Source: DATFLS01 sp964413425
Lineage (GTDB): Bacteria; Fidelibacterota; JAANXI01
Direction of reading: 5' to 3'
NCBI GenBank assembly: GCA_964413425.1
Contig: CAYPST010000070.1
Span: forward strand, 1 to 21,584
DNA: 21,584 nt
Under the pieces are notes generated by a model. That model worked only from the letters and a program-made list of their open reading frames with translations. It did not search any database and was not told where the DNA came from. The translations under genes and the position numbers were made by a program. This document shows positions 1 through 9,296 of the stretch, in pieces; position 1 is the stretch's first letter; every line of letters starts with the position of its first letter.

Positions 1-152
1 CTTCTGGGACTTCGGAGCATCCCTTCGGGGCGAGGCGTTTTCTAAACAGACTCATTAAACAGCTGAAAAATGCGTGCAGCCAGCCCGGAGCACGAAAACG
101 GGAGCGAACGCCTGAGTGAGTCATACAACAAATACCGGACTCGACCACAGGG
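1..152. other. Left-edge spacer, no assignable gene
   Basis: I see no recognisable gene here. A short plus-strand open frame runs from the window edge to a stop near position 57 and another to a stop near 120, so the C-terminus of an upstream plus-strand gene cannot be excluded. An interrupted inverted repeat pairs AGGCGTTTTC near 33-42 with GAAAAC and AACGCCT near 95-113, which could fold as RNA. No known RNA family was recognised. Confidence 0.3.
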
Positions 153-833
153 TTATGCCCCATCATCTCCCTGGGAATGAGAGTGTTTTTTCAATATCAA
201 CCTGGTGGCGGGCAGGAGATCGGTATCAATCCGCTCTTCGATAAGACGGCTCAGGTCCAGGGTCTCTGAAAAAAGCTCAAAATACTCGGGAAAGTACTTG
301 CAGAGCATATTCAGGCCATTCCGGAGGTTCCAGTTGAACCCTTTGAGCGCCATGAGTGTCTTTTCAGTATCCATGTAACTATAGAGGCCGATATGATCCA
401 CCTCGGCATTCTCATTAAAGTCCGTCTGATGTACCGCCCGATAGTATTTCACGGTGATAAGCAGGTAATTTTCCAGCACCAGCGAAATCGCATTTTGAGC
501 TTTGGCAGGTATCTCTTTTCGCTCTGCCAGTTTTTCCATCACCGGATCCAGGATCTCCACTATTCGCACTGAAGGCGCGATGATTTCCTGAGTCCGCCGC
601 TCCGCATCGGTGTTCCGAAAATCAGCAATGAAATCTGCCTCTTCTTCAAACTCGTCTTCGAATTCCTCATAATCATCTACCAGATCCTCGATATCCATTT
701 CCAGAGGATTGGTTTCTTCTTCCGGATGATGTTCCGACCAATAAAGATAACAGCGCTGAGTAAAGGCGCACTTCTCGCACACGTAATCACAGTAATTGTA
801 AATTCCGCTGATAAAATCAAATTGCTCGGACAT
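153..833 (-). CDS. Conserved-looking protein of unknown function with N-terminal four-Cys cluster
   Basis: I do not recognise this 226-residue protein. Near the N-terminus it has four cysteines at residues 15, 19, 22 and 28 (C-x3-C-x2-C-x5-C), a spacing that could hold zinc or an iron-sulfur cluster. A strongly acidic Glu/Asp segment follows at about residues 38-70, then a mostly helical region with a charged, Lys/His-rich C-terminus. No signal peptide or membrane segment is visible, so it is probably cytoplasmic. The start is supported by GAAGGAA about 8 bases upstream of the ATG. It is divergent from the thiamine-diphosphate enzyme across a 320-base spacer, so the two could share a control region. 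Whether it binds metal is inference. Confidence 0.75.
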   Translation of the reverse strand: MSEQFDFISGIYNYCDYVCEKCAFTQRCYLYWSEHHPEEETNPLEMDIEDLVDDYEEFEDEFEEEADFIADFRNTDAERRTQEIIAPSVRIVEILDPVMEKLAERKEIPAKAQNAISLVLENYLLITVKYYRAVHQTDFNENAEVDHIGLYSYMDTEKTLMALKGFNWNLRNGLNMLCKYFPEYFELFSETLDLSRLIEERIDTDLLPATRLILKKHSHSQGDDGA

Positions 834-1153
834 GGGGTATTTCCTTCTTTGAAATCTTTTCAGGGGCAGACTCCCGGTAAATATAATCCAATAAGGTTTA
901 CCTGAATCTCATCGCCCTGGCTTTTCATAACTAATTTAAAATGGTATGATTATCTCATATAATAAGACTCATTGGAAGTGATCTTAGATTGGTCTCAATG
1001 TGTTCTATTGATATTAAATTCCTCCTTAACCATACTCTCGAAATTGCGAAAAATCAATAGGCATTTATCAAAATCGCTTAATACCCAAAAATAATTGGCC
1101 TATATTGTATTTCCATTCGATAGAAATCTTACTAGAAATATCGGGAGTTTTCT
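834..1153. other. Divergent intergenic region
   Basis: This AT-rich spacer separates two divergent genes and must hold both promoters. A perfect TATAAT lies at 958-963 on the plus strand but has no good -35 partner and sits about 190 bases before the plus-strand start. The GGGAG at about 1142-1146 is the ribosome site of the downstream gene. I see no repeat and no small gene. Confidence 0.4.
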
Positions 1154-2857
1154 ATGACACTTAAGCAAAAACTCACACGAAAAGTGATTCAATATCATGT
1201 AAAATTCTCCTCGAAAATTCATGGTGGACAACAGATCGCTCCGCTTCTGAAAGCTGTGGGGGTGCGCCACGTTTTCACCCTGTGTGGCGGACATATCGCT
1301 CCGATTTACCTGGCATGTGAATCGGAAGGGATCCAGGTGATTGATCATCGCCACGAGCAGGCTGCCCTGCATGCCGCCGATGCCTCTGCCAGACTCACCC
1401 GAAATCCGGGGGTCGCAATTGTCACAGCCGGACCGGGCGTTACGGATGCCATCACCGGGATCACCAACGCCTACTATGCCAATTCACCGGTGCTCGTTCT
1501 GGCCGGGATGGCGCCGTATGAGGCATGGGATCGGGGGGCGCTTCAGGAGATGAATCAACTCGACGCCGTGCGCCCCATAACCAAATGGGCCGGTACAGTC
1601 ACCAATCCGGCCAGAATTGCAGAATATACACAAACAGCGATTCGGCATGCGCTCACTCCTCCCACCGGACCGGTATTCCTCCAAATTCCCATCGACGTGC
1701 TGATGGAAATGCTCCCTCCGAAGGATGTGATTACGTATAGTCCGTTTTTTACCGAAGGGCAACCTGAAGCATCAAATCAGATACTTGACGAGTTGGGAGT
1801 ACTGGTTCGTGAGGCGCACCGACCTGTCCTGCTGGCGGGCAGTAATATCTGGTGGGATGAAGCAGAATCGGCTTTGCTGACCTGGGCTTCCGATACAAAC
1901 ATCCCGGTTTTTCTCAATGGAATGGCCCGGGGTACCTTGCCTTTTGATCATCCCAATTTTTATCAGCATACCAGAAAATATGCCTTCCGGAATGCCGACC
2001 TGATTCTGATTGCCGGCACGCCACTGGATTTTCGCCTCCGATTCGGCCAATTCGATAACGATGCCCCCGTGGTTATGATGGATAATAATGGTCATCATAT
2101 TGGCAATAATCGAAAAATCCGTCTGGGAGTAGTAGGCAATTTGCGTCATACGTTTGACTATCTCACTGCTTTCCTCCAGGAGCATGGGCATCCTGACCTG
2201 GGATCATGGAACAGGGAGATTCGGGAGAAGGAACACGCAACACAGGAGAACTACCGGTCAACAGGGACATCAGATGCCAGACCGATTACCCATCATCGCC
2301 TCTGCGCTGCCCTGGCGAACTTCATTGATGAAGATACCCTGATCATCGGAGACGGAGGGGATATTGTGGCAGTCGGGTCAAAAATGATTCCTTTGAATCG
2401 GCCCGGACAATGGATGGACCCCGGCCCGTTCGGCTGTCTGGGTGTAGGACCTTCGTTTGCCATTGCCGCCCAGCTGATCCCTCCTGAGAAACGGGTGTTT
2501 ATCCTGCACGGAGACGGGGCATTCGGACTGAACGGATTCGAATTTGACACAGCAGTGCGATTTGACCTCCCGATCATTTCAGTAGTCGGGAATGATGCCG
2601 GTTGGGGCCAGATCCGCAATCCCCAGATCGCCATCATGGGAGAGGATGCCTCCACAGCGACTGACCTGGCCCCCAGCCGCTACGACAAGGTCGTGGAATC
2701 GCTGGGCGGCCACGGTGAATTTGTAGAGACACCGGAACAGATCGCACCGGCAATCCAGCGAGCACTTGATTCGGGGAAACCCTCCTGTGTGAATGTTTTA
2801 CTGGATCCGCGCACTCTGCAAGACAGTGTGAACGTCATGCGTGGGTTGAGCATTTAA
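1154..2857 (+). CDS. Thiamine-diphosphate-dependent enzyme, ILVBL / 2-hydroxyacyl-CoA lyase-like
   Basis: This is a full-length (567 aa) member of the acetolactate synthase-like ThDP family. The N-terminal PYR domain has GGHIAPIYLACE followed by RHEQAALHAADA, where Glu68 is the expected cofactor-activating glutamate. The C-terminal PP domain has the GDG motif at 453-455 and Asn480 in GNDAGWG, which bind Mg-diphosphate. The GGHI-P--ACE stretch resembles the human ILVBL/HACL2 branch more than anabolic IlvB, and no regulatory subunit (IlvN) gene lies nearby. Likely chemistry is C-C bond cleavage or ligation of 2-hydroxyacyl-CoA or 2-keto acids; the substrate is unknown. GGGAG about 7 bases before the ATG supports the start. 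The first 20 residues are a basic extension before the PYR domain. It ends in convergent arrangement with the transglutaminase-like gene. Confidence 0.88.
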   Translation: MTLKQKLTRKVIQYHVKFSSKIHGGQQIAPLLKAVGVRHVFTLCGGHIAPIYLACESEGIQVIDHRHEQAALHAADASARLTRNPGVAIVTAGPGVTDAITGITNAYYANSPVLVLAGMAPYEAWDRGALQEMNQLDAVRPITKWAGTVTNPARIAEYTQTAIRHALTPPTGPVFLQIPIDVLMEMLPPKDVITYSPFFTEGQPEASNQILDELGVLVREAHRPVLLAGSNIWWDEAESALLTWASDTNIPVFLNGMARGTLPFDHPNFYQHTRKYAFRNADLILIAGTPLDFRLRFGQFDNDAPVVMMDNNGHHIGNNRKIRLGVVGNLRHTFDYLTAFLQEHGHPDLGSWNREIREKEHATQENYRSTGTSDARPITHHRLCAALANFIDEDTLIIGDGGDIVAVGSKMIPLNRPGQWMDPGPFGCLGVGPSFAIAAQLIPPEKRVFILHGDGAFGLNGFEFDTAVRFDLPIISVVGNDAGWGQIRNPQIAIMGEDASTATDLAPSRYDKVVESLGGHGEFVETPEQIAPAIQRALDSGKPSCVNVLLDPRTLQDSVNVMRGLSI

Positions 2858-2859
2858 TC

Positions 2860-2874
2860 TCCGGTAAAACCGGA
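2860..2874. terminator. Weak hairpin between convergent genes
   Basis: TCCGG and CCGGA pair around a TAAAA loop three bases after the stop of the ThDP enzyme. The stem is only 5 bp and has no T-run, so it is a weak terminator candidate at best. Confidence 0.25.
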
Positions 2875-2929
2875 AAGCAGCGACGCCTGTCAGCTATTCC
2901 GGGAATTCACCGGACTCAGAACCGGCAGA

Positions 2930-4381
2930 CTACGGGATCTGGAAAATACTCACTTTTTTATTTTTCGCCGACGGCATCACCATACCATATTCTGCGTTGA
3001 TATATGTCGGGTCGCATATCGTATACGTCTCTCCCCGGTGCGTCACAGAGCTCCGGCCCACATCCGTGCTGAATTTGATTGCGGTGGCAATATGCCCCGG
3101 ATAATCCAGCCCGACCACTTCCAGTCCCAACAGTTGTCGCACCAGATATGCGAAGAGCGCCGACCGATCCTCGCAGTCGGAAGCCGGATAATAAAGAGTT
3201 TCCTCCGGAAAAAGATAATTCTCCGTACCGAATTGATTTTGATCCGTCTGATAGTCGAAAGCAGTCTGGACAAACCGGAGCAGGATATTGACCGCTTCGG
3301 TCTCCGATTTTTCCTCAATAATCCGTTTCAGCGCCGTAATAATCTCTCCATTGGTGGCATCCGAGACCCTCGCTCCGAAATAGATTGGAATGTCGGTCTG
3401 GGGGTACACGGAATAGAAATCCACAACGTTTCTGTTAATTTTCACCGGCAGTGTATAGCTGGAATCGCGGTACAGAAAGTGAAACGTTTTACTGGCAAAA
3501 GTATCCTTCACCACAGGGGATTGCCGGATAGCAAAATCCATGACCCGGTCTGTGCCCGGATAATCACCTTTATAGGTCGTGATCCCGGAAATGTGCTGCT
3601 TCTGGCCATCTAACGGGATGATAAAGTATTTCCGGTTGTTCAGAGTAAGAAACGGGACATCGAACACGGCATTCCTGGAAGGGAGCAGCAGATACACCCG
3701 GCGGCCCCCATAGCCGACTTGTGCATTATAATCCGATTTGAGCAGGTTGAACCAGGTGAAGAGCACGCTGGTATTCGGGGAGTCCGGATAAATGGATCGG
3801 CCCACCTGATACAGAAGCACTGCATAGCCCCAATCATTCAGGCCCAGTTGCTCCCGGCAGGATTGCAGCTGCTTCAGCAACGGTTCATAGTCCGATTTAC
3901 CTGATTTTTCCCAGTACGCACTGATTTCCTTATTATCCACTGGCGTGCCCACCCCGCCACGTATGGCCTCATCATAGGAGAACTGTAATCCGGTTCCGTA
4001 AAAATCAATCTGAAGTGGGGTGCCTTCCCGGATAATTTCCGCCTCCGGCTCCACTTCCGGTTCCGGCTCTGGTTGTGGGATCTCAATCTCCGTAATCTTT
4101 GGAATTCCTTCTTCTTCCGGCGGTTCGAGATCTTCTGTCTCCGCCCGGGGTACCTCTTCCGGCTTCGGATTGGGATCCCGCACCATTCCCTGCATTGCCT
4201 GAAATTCTTCCCAATCCTTCTGTAAGAATTGCGTGAATGCCTTATCCCGCCTGTCCTTGTATTCTGAAAATGAGGCCTGCATCTGCTGCAACCATTCTTG
4301 AAACTCTTGTTGTGAATACATCGGGAGAGTGACGCACAACATCACCGTAAAAAAAACCAGGAGTTTTCCCTGACGAAACAT
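2930..4381 (-). CDS. Exported transglutaminase-like (papain-fold) protein
   Basis: A Sec signal peptide occupies about residues 1-24 (basic MFRQGK, then a hydrophobic run ending at MYSQ), so the protein is exported. Residues about 60-115 are Pro/Glu-rich and look like a flexible linker. The C-terminal third contains a transglutaminase-like triad: Cys403 in SDCEDRSALF, His430 in PGHIATAI and Asp457 in CDPTYINAEYG. In this superfamily such domains act as cysteine peptidases or cross-linkers, or in cell-envelope processing; the actual activity is not predictable. I chose ATG 4381 over the in-frame GTG at 4384 because GGAGG lies 6 bases from the ATG and only 3 from the GTG. It is divergent from msrB. 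Confidence 0.8.
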   Translation of the reverse strand: MFRQGKLLVFFTVMLCVTLPMYSQQEFQEWLQQMQASFSEYKDRRDKAFTQFLQKDWEEFQAMQGMVRDPNPKPEEVPRAETEDLEPPEEEGIPKITEIEIPQPEPEPEVEPEAEIIREGTPLQIDFYGTGLQFSYDEAIRGGVGTPVDNKEISAYWEKSGKSDYEPLLKQLQSCREQLGLNDWGYAVLLYQVGRSIYPDSPNTSVLFTWFNLLKSDYNAQVGYGGRRVYLLLPSRNAVFDVPFLTLNNRKYFIIPLDGQKQHISGITTYKGDYPGTDRVMDFAIRQSPVVKDTFASKTFHFLYRDSSYTLPVKINRNVVDFYSVYPQTDIPIYFGARVSDATNGEIITALKRIIEEKSETEAVNILLRFVQTAFDYQTDQNQFGTENYLFPEETLYYPASDCEDRSALFAYLVRQLLGLEVVGLDYPGHIATAIKFSTDVGRSSVTHRGETYTICDPTYINAEYGMVMPSAKNKKVSIFQIP

Positions 4382-4697
4382 CACAATCCTCCATCCGATC
4401 TAGTCATTGTCCTTTTGTTTTAATATCCGCAAAATTTCAAATTATGCTGTGATGTGGATTAACTTTAGCCCTGTTCTTCCGGACTAGCAAGCAGTGTTCC
4501 ATCATCTTCGGGGCCCCAAAGCTCCTAAGCGCCTTGTCCCCACTATCTCTGAGCGTATTGCACACTCTCTTTGAGATGGTCTTGTCTCCGGAATTATAAC
4601 ATTTGTATCACATCACATTTCTTATCGAACAAATACGGATAATATTTAGTAAGAATAAGTCAAAAGAGCAGAAATAAGAAGAGAAATGGTGAGAGAC
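4382..4697. other. Divergent intergenic region before msrB
   Basis: This 316-base spacer separates divergent genes for an exported protein and a lipoprotein. It is AT-rich near the msrB end and contains the 8-bp palindrome GGGGCCCC near 4519. I could not pick a convincing promoter pair, and no gene or repeat is evident. Confidence 0.35.
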
Positions 4698-5228
4698 ATG
4701 AAAACGAGAACTTTTCTGCTGGTGGGTATTGTCCTGACGACCGGGTTCATTCTGCAATCCTGTTTTGCTCTGGATGAACCACCGGCCCAGCGCACCATGA
4801 AGGAGGAACAATCAGCAATGACCTGCGAAATAGAGAAATCCGAGCAGGAATGGAAAGCCATCCTGACGGAAGACGCGTATCATGTTTTACGGGATAAAGG
4901 TACTGAGCGTCCCTTTACCGGAAAATATGTAGATTTTAACAGCGATGGCATATTCGTCTGCGCAGCCTGTAGCCATCCGCTCTTTGATTCGGATACCAAG
5001 TTCAAGTCGGGCACGGGCTGGCCGAGTTTTTATGATATGCTCAATTCCGATGCCGTGGTAACCAGAGCGGACAATTCTCTCTTCATGCGGCGCACCGAGG
5101 TGGTATGTGGTAAGTGTGGCTCCCACCTGGGTCACGTGTTCAATGATGGTCCGGAACCGACCGGCCTGCGGTATTGCATTAATTCGGTGGCCCTTGATTT
5201 TCAAGACGACTCCGACCAGGAAAAATAA
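4698..5228 (+). CDS. msrB: Peptide-methionine (R)-S-oxide reductase MsrB, lipoprotein form
   Basis: The protein carries the complete MsrB signature: CAAC and CGKC zinc-binding pairs, GTGWPSF, the HLGHVF segment and the catalytic cysteine in RYCINSVAL. MsrB repairs the R-form of methionine sulfoxide in proteins. Before the domain there is a lipoprotein signal with lipobox LQSC, placing the acylated cysteine at residue 22 of the 176-residue form, so the enzyme should work at the envelope, facing the periplasm. The start at 4698 puts Lys-Thr-Arg at the N-terminus, as expected for a signal peptide; an in-frame ATG at 4686 would add four residues. It has no MsrA partner in the window, and its electron donor (for example a DsbD/MsrQ-like system) is not visible. 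Confidence 0.92.
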   Translation: MKTRTFLLVGIVLTTGFILQSCFALDEPPAQRTMKEEQSAMTCEIEKSEQEWKAILTEDAYHVLRDKGTERPFTGKYVDFNSDGIFVCAACSHPLFDSDTKFKSGTGWPSFYDMLNSDAVVTRADNSLFMRRTEVVCGKCGSHLGHVFNDGPEPTGLRYCINSVALDFQDDSDQEK

Positions 5229-5448
5229 ATCTGTTCCGATTCGCCAGCAGTACAATCCTCAGGCCGAATTATTTAGCTATCAGGGAAGAAAAACGCTCCC
5301 TGCTTGTGCACCGGAACAACAATCTGATGACAGACACCTGCGAGCGATCAACCAGGATCTGGATTTTCACCATGTACATCCGGTGAGAAATTGGATATAT
5401 TCTGTCGTTACGTAATCTGTCCGGACAGCAATCAACAGGGAGAAGACT

Positions 5449-6702
5449 ATGGCTATTAATCGCCGCCGATTCCTTCAGTTGGGAGCATACAGCGGGGCGT
5501 TCGCGCTTCTTTCTCAACCAGCACCAAACCGGGCCGCTGCAGCACCATCTCTGGAAGCACTGGATGCCGCATTGCACCAGACAGTGGTGTCACCGGATCT
5601 CATCCCATCACCTGTCACGATTGATTCCATGGAGCTTATCACCAACCAGGGGGAGTACCTGGTGCGGGTGCGCTCGCGTGGGGGCGCCATGGGCATCGGT
5701 GTGGCCAACAGCGCCCGGATGAGTTTCTGTTACCCCATTTTCCTCGAACGGGTGGCTCCGTATTTTATCGGCAAAGATGCCCGAAAACTGGACAACTTAA
5801 TCGGAGGCGTGTACCTATACAACAGCAATTATAAGCTCCAGGGCCTCCCCTTCTGGATTTCCGTCGCCGCGGCGGAGATGGCTGTCCTGGATCTTTTGGG
5901 ACAGGTGGCCGGAAAATCCATTGGTGAGGTGTTGGGAGGGGTCGTCCGGGAAGAAATCCCGGTGTACCGGGCCACCAACAGCCGCGGATATTCTGCTGAG
6001 GAGACGATACAACGCATGGTGCAGATGGTTGATGAGACGGACACGCAGGCCGTCAAATTCAAACTGGGGGCCCGGATGTACTATACCGAGGAGACTATGG
6101 CCCGGGATAAAGCTCTGATCCCGCTGGCGCGAAAGACTTTTGGCGAAGAGATGACGATCTACAGCGATGCCAATGGTTCCTTTGATGTGCCGGCATCCGT
6201 GGAACTCGGCCGGGTGCTGGAGGACCACAATATCAATTTCTTCGAAGAGCCGTGCCCTTTTGATCATTACGAGGAAACCAGACAAATTGCGGACACACTG
6301 CAAATCCGTATTGCCGGAGGGGAGCAGGAAAGCAGTCTCCATGCCTTTCGGTGGTTAATTCATCACAAAGCCATCCAGGTGGTTCAACCGGATCTCCATT
6401 ATTTCGGCGGATATGTACGCGCCACGAGAGTGGCCCGAATGGCCGACGTCGCAAATCTGCCCGTGATACTGCATATCTCCGGGAATGGGTTGGGCTACCT
6501 CCAGATGATGCACTTCGCATCTTGCACCTCCAACATCGGCGAATACCAGGAATATAAAGGGCCGAACAGAATTCTTCCCTTCACCTGTGACTCGTCGGAC
6601 CTGCGGGTGAGTGATAGTCACATCAGGGTTCCCTCGGGCCCCGGATTCGGAATTACCATCGATCCTCAGTTTCTTGAGGAAGGGACTGCCATCAAGGGAT
6701 AG
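5449..6702 (+). CDS. Tat-exported enolase-superfamily protein (mandelate racemase/muconate lactonizing type)
   Basis: A twin-arginine signal (NRRRFLQLG, then a hydrophobic stretch and AAAAP) opens this 417-aa protein, so it should be exported folded. The barrel domain has the catalytic residues of the mandelate racemase subgroup: KxK at Lys203/Lys205, metal ligands Asp240, Glu266 or Glu267 (in FEEP) and Glu292 in GGEQE, and Asp315 with His342 as a dyad, then Glu365. Family members abstract the alpha-proton of a carboxylate and act as sugar-acid dehydratases, racemases or cycloisomerases; the substrate is not predictable. GGGAGAAG precedes the ATG. It stands alone, upstream of a strong terminator, and is distinct from the second Tat enolase-family gene at 12472-13857. 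Confidence 0.88.
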   Translation: MAINRRRFLQLGAYSGAFALLSQPAPNRAAAAPSLEALDAALHQTVVSPDLIPSPVTIDSMELITNQGEYLVRVRSRGGAMGIGVANSARMSFCYPIFLERVAPYFIGKDARKLDNLIGGVYLYNSNYKLQGLPFWISVAAAEMAVLDLLGQVAGKSIGEVLGGVVREEIPVYRATNSRGYSAEETIQRMVQMVDETDTQAVKFKLGARMYYTEETMARDKALIPLARKTFGEEMTIYSDANGSFDVPASVELGRVLEDHNINFFEEPCPFDHYEETRQIADTLQIRIAGGEQESSLHAFRWLIHHKAIQVVQPDLHYFGGYVRATRVARMADVANLPVILHISGNGLGYLQMMHFASCTSNIGEYQEYKGPNRILPFTCDSSDLRVSDSHIRVPSGPGFGITIDPQFLEEGTAIKG

Positions 6703-6720
6703 ACAGAGGTGTTGCCGGAA

Positions 6721-6766
6721 GAGACAGCAGAATCTTCCTCCTGGGATAAAAGTCGAGTGCTGTCTC
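6721..6766 (+). other. Stem-loop with 9-bp perfect arms
   Basis: GAGACAGCA at 6721-6729 pairs perfectly with TGCTGTCTC at 6758-6766 around a 28-base loop. It lies just after the enolase-family gene and before the main terminator. It has no T-run, so it may be an mRNA 3' stabiliser or chance. Confidence 0.35.
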
Positions 6767-6786
6767 CAGTATGCGGAATAAAGTAG

Positions 6787-6815
6787 AAATGGCGAGGGCC
6801 GGCCTCGCCATTTTT
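6787..6815. terminator. Strong bidirectional rho-independent terminator
   Basis: AAATGGCGAGG at 6787-6797 pairs with CCTCGCCATTT at 6803-6813 around GCCGG, an 11-bp GC-rich stem followed by TTTTT on the plus strand and an AT-rich tail on the minus strand. It lies between convergent genes, 85 bases after the Tat enolase-family gene and 25 bases before the end of lon, and can serve both. Confidence 0.85.
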
Positions 6816-6839
6816 ACTGGTAATCTTACGTTTGGTGGC

Positions 6840-9245
6840 TTATGCCGCTTGTTTCCCGTGTTGTTGTGGCTCCAGTGCCAGATCTACCACTTCCACCATC
6901 TCTTTGACGAACTGAAATGTGATATCCTCTTTGATCTGGTCAGGGATCTCCTCCAGATCTTTCTTGTTCTTCTCAGGAAGAATGACCGTATCCAGCCCAC
7001 TGCGGTGTGCGGCAACCACTTTTTCCTTGATGCCGCCGACCGGCAGGACATTCCCGCGGAGGGTCAGCTCACCGGTCATGCTCAGATGATCCTTGACCAT
7101 ACGGCCGGTGAACAATGACACGATCGCGGCAAAAATTGTTATCCCGGCCGAGGGACCGTCTTTCTGAATGGCCCCCTTCGGTACGTGGATGTGCACATCT
7201 TTCTGTTCAAAGGTTTCCACATCAATGTCCCAGTCTTCCCCCCGGGAACGCACATAGCTGATTGCCGCTTCAGCAGACTCCTTCATGACATCACCGAGTT
7301 GACCGGTCAGCTTTAACTTGCCTTCGCCCTGCATCATGGTGGCCTCGACAAACAGAATATCACCGCCGGCAGGTGTCCAGGCCAGCCCCATGGCAATACC
7401 AGGTTTGGTCATTCGCTCAGCGACTTCACTGAAGTGCTTTTGTGGTCCCAGATAATTTCTGATGTCCTCTTTCCGGATCGATGCGGGTGCCTCCCCGGTT
7501 TCCACCACTTCTCTGGCAACCTTCCGGAAGACATTTGCGATTTCACGTTCCAGGTTTCTGACGCCTGATTCGCGCGTGTAATGACGCATCAGTTCACGCA
7601 CCGCATCATCAGTGAACGCAATCTCTTCCGCTTCCAGACCGTGTTCCTTTTGCTGTTTCGGAATCAGATACCGCTTTGCGATGTGCAGCTTCTCCTGCTC
7701 GATGTAGCCCGGAAACTCGATGATCTCCATCCGATCCTTCAAAGCCGGCGGTATGGGATCACTGTAGTTTCCGGTGGCGATAAACATGACTTTGCTCAAG
7801 TCGAAGGGCACCTCCAAGTAGTGATCGCTGAACGTATCATTCTGCTCCGGATCCAGCACTTCCAGCAGTGCAGACGCGGGATCACCGCGAAAGCTGGCAC
7901 TTAACTTATCGATTTCATCCAGCATAAACACCGGATTGTTGGTGCCCGCCTTTTCAATTTCCTGGATGATGCGGCCGGGCAGTGAACCGATATAGGTTCT
8001 GCGGTGTCCGCGGATTTCGGCTTCGTCTCTCACGCCACCCAGCGACAGGCGAATGAACTCCCGGTTCATGGCCTCGGCAATCGACTGCCCAATCGAGGTT
8101 TTCCCCACCCCGGGCGGGCCGATAAAGCACAGGATCGGGCCCTTCATGGAGGCATCCTGCTCTTTTTCCCGCTTCAGCTGCCGTACCGCCAGATATTCCA
8201 GCACCCGGGTTTTGACCTCATTTAGTCCGTAATGATCCCGGTCCAAGATCTCCTTGGCCCGCTGCACGTCCATTAAATCATCACTGGATTGGTTCCAGGG
8301 GACTGAAGTCAGCCAGTCCAGATAGGTCCGGCTCACCGTATATTCGGGCGACTGGGGCGAGATCTTCTCCAGCCGGTCCAGTTCTTTTTCGGCCGCCTGC
8401 CGGGCGTCCTCCGGCATATCCTGTTCATCGATTTTCCGGCGGAACTCCTGGATTTCCTGCGATTCATCGCCTTCTCCGAGTTCCTTCTTAATCGCCTTCA
8501 TCTGCTCACGGAGGTAATATTCCCGCTGTGTTTTCGACATCTTATCCTGGGCTTCGGATTGAATTTCCTGGCCCACCTGCAGTCGCTGGCGTTCTTCATA
8601 CAGAATGTGGGCAGTCTTCTTCAATCGCTCTTTTATATTCAATTCAGCCAGGATTTCTTGCTTTTTCGCATTCCTGATAGGCAGAGTCGCCACGGTCAGG
8701 TCACTCAATCGACCGGGATGCCGGATATTGGAAATCACGTTCTGCTGATCCGAACTCAGATAAGGTGCCAGCTCCACCAGTTCCCGAAAGACATTCTGTA
8801 TATTTTCCTGAAATGCATCGACCTCCATATCACCGGGATCGTAATGCTCATCCACCAGCTGCACCTGACCACTGAAATAGGGCTCCTCAGACGCCCAACT
8901 GGTGACCTTCATGCGCTGAATACCCTTGACCACTATGCTTTTGCTGCCGTCTGACAGCTCGAACACCTTTAATACCTGAGCCAGCGTCCCGAAATCAAAC
9001 ATATCATCCAGTGCCGGTTCGCCCTCTTGATTCTCCTTGAGGGCAACGACGCCAATAAATTTGTTTTCCTCCGGCAACGCCTCGATTAATTCCAGAGATT
9101 TTTTCGTCCCCACCTGGATTTGCAGCCCCTGCTCCGGATATACCACCGTATTGCGCAGCGGAAGAATGGGCAGGACAGGAGATTCACCTTCTTGATACAT
9201 CTGGTCTATATTCATTTCCTTCATCTTATCATACATGTCACTCAC
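6840..9245 (-). CDS. lon: ATP-dependent protease Lon
   Basis: This is a full-length (801 aa) LonA-type protease of the usual size, cytoplasmic and degrading misfolded and regulatory proteins. The N-terminal substrate-binding LON domain (about 24-220) starts with LPILPLRN. The AAA+ module has Walker A GPPGVGKT at 376-383 and Walker B with Asp443-Glu444 in FMLDEIDKL. The C-terminal protease domain has the Ser-Lys dyad Ser699 (KDGPSAGI) and Lys742 (GGIKEK), at the spacing seen in E. coli Lon. The start is a GTG at 9245 because AGGAGG lies 7 bases upstream; the in-frame ATG at 9236 would be 16 bases away. It is the last gene of the minus-strand run and converges on the terminator at 6787-6815. 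Confidence 0.97.
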   Translation of the reverse strand: MSDMYDKMKEMNIDQMYQEGESPVLPILPLRNTVVYPEQGLQIQVGTKKSLELIEALPEENKFIGVVALKENQEGEPALDDMFDFGTLAQVLKVFELSDGSKSIVVKGIQRMKVTSWASEEPYFSGQVQLVDEHYDPGDMEVDAFQENIQNVFRELVELAPYLSSDQQNVISNIRHPGRLSDLTVATLPIRNAKKQEILAELNIKERLKKTAHILYEERQRLQVGQEIQSEAQDKMSKTQREYYLREQMKAIKKELGEGDESQEIQEFRRKIDEQDMPEDARQAAEKELDRLEKISPQSPEYTVSRTYLDWLTSVPWNQSSDDLMDVQRAKEILDRDHYGLNEVKTRVLEYLAVRQLKREKEQDASMKGPILCFIGPPGVGKTSIGQSIAEAMNREFIRLSLGGVRDEAEIRGHRRTYIGSLPGRIIQEIEKAGTNNPVFMLDEIDKLSASFRGDPASALLEVLDPEQNDTFSDHYLEVPFDLSKVMFIATGNYSDPIPPALKDRMEIIEFPGYIEQEKLHIAKRYLIPKQQKEHGLEAEEIAFTDDAVRELMRHYTRESGVRNLEREIANVFRKVAREVVETGEAPASIRKEDIRNYLGPQKHFSEVAERMTKPGIAMGLAWTPAGGDILFVEATMMQGEGKLKLTGQLGDVMKESAEAAISYVRSRGEDWDIDVETFEQKDVHIHVPKGAIQKDGPSAGITIFAAIVSLFTGRMVKDHLSMTGELTLRGNVLPVGGIKEKVVAAHRSGLDTVILPEKNKKDLEEIPDQIKEDITFQFVKEMVEVVDLALEPQQHGKQAA

Positions 9246-9296
9246 AAACTTCCCTCCTTGCCTTCGGATTCAGATTCTGTAGCTCTATTTTCTTGG

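Noticed and set aside
4020..4202. Plus-strand Ser/Gly-rich 60-codon frame
   Set aside because: It is the antisense reading of the Pro/Glu-rich linker of the transglutaminase-like gene.
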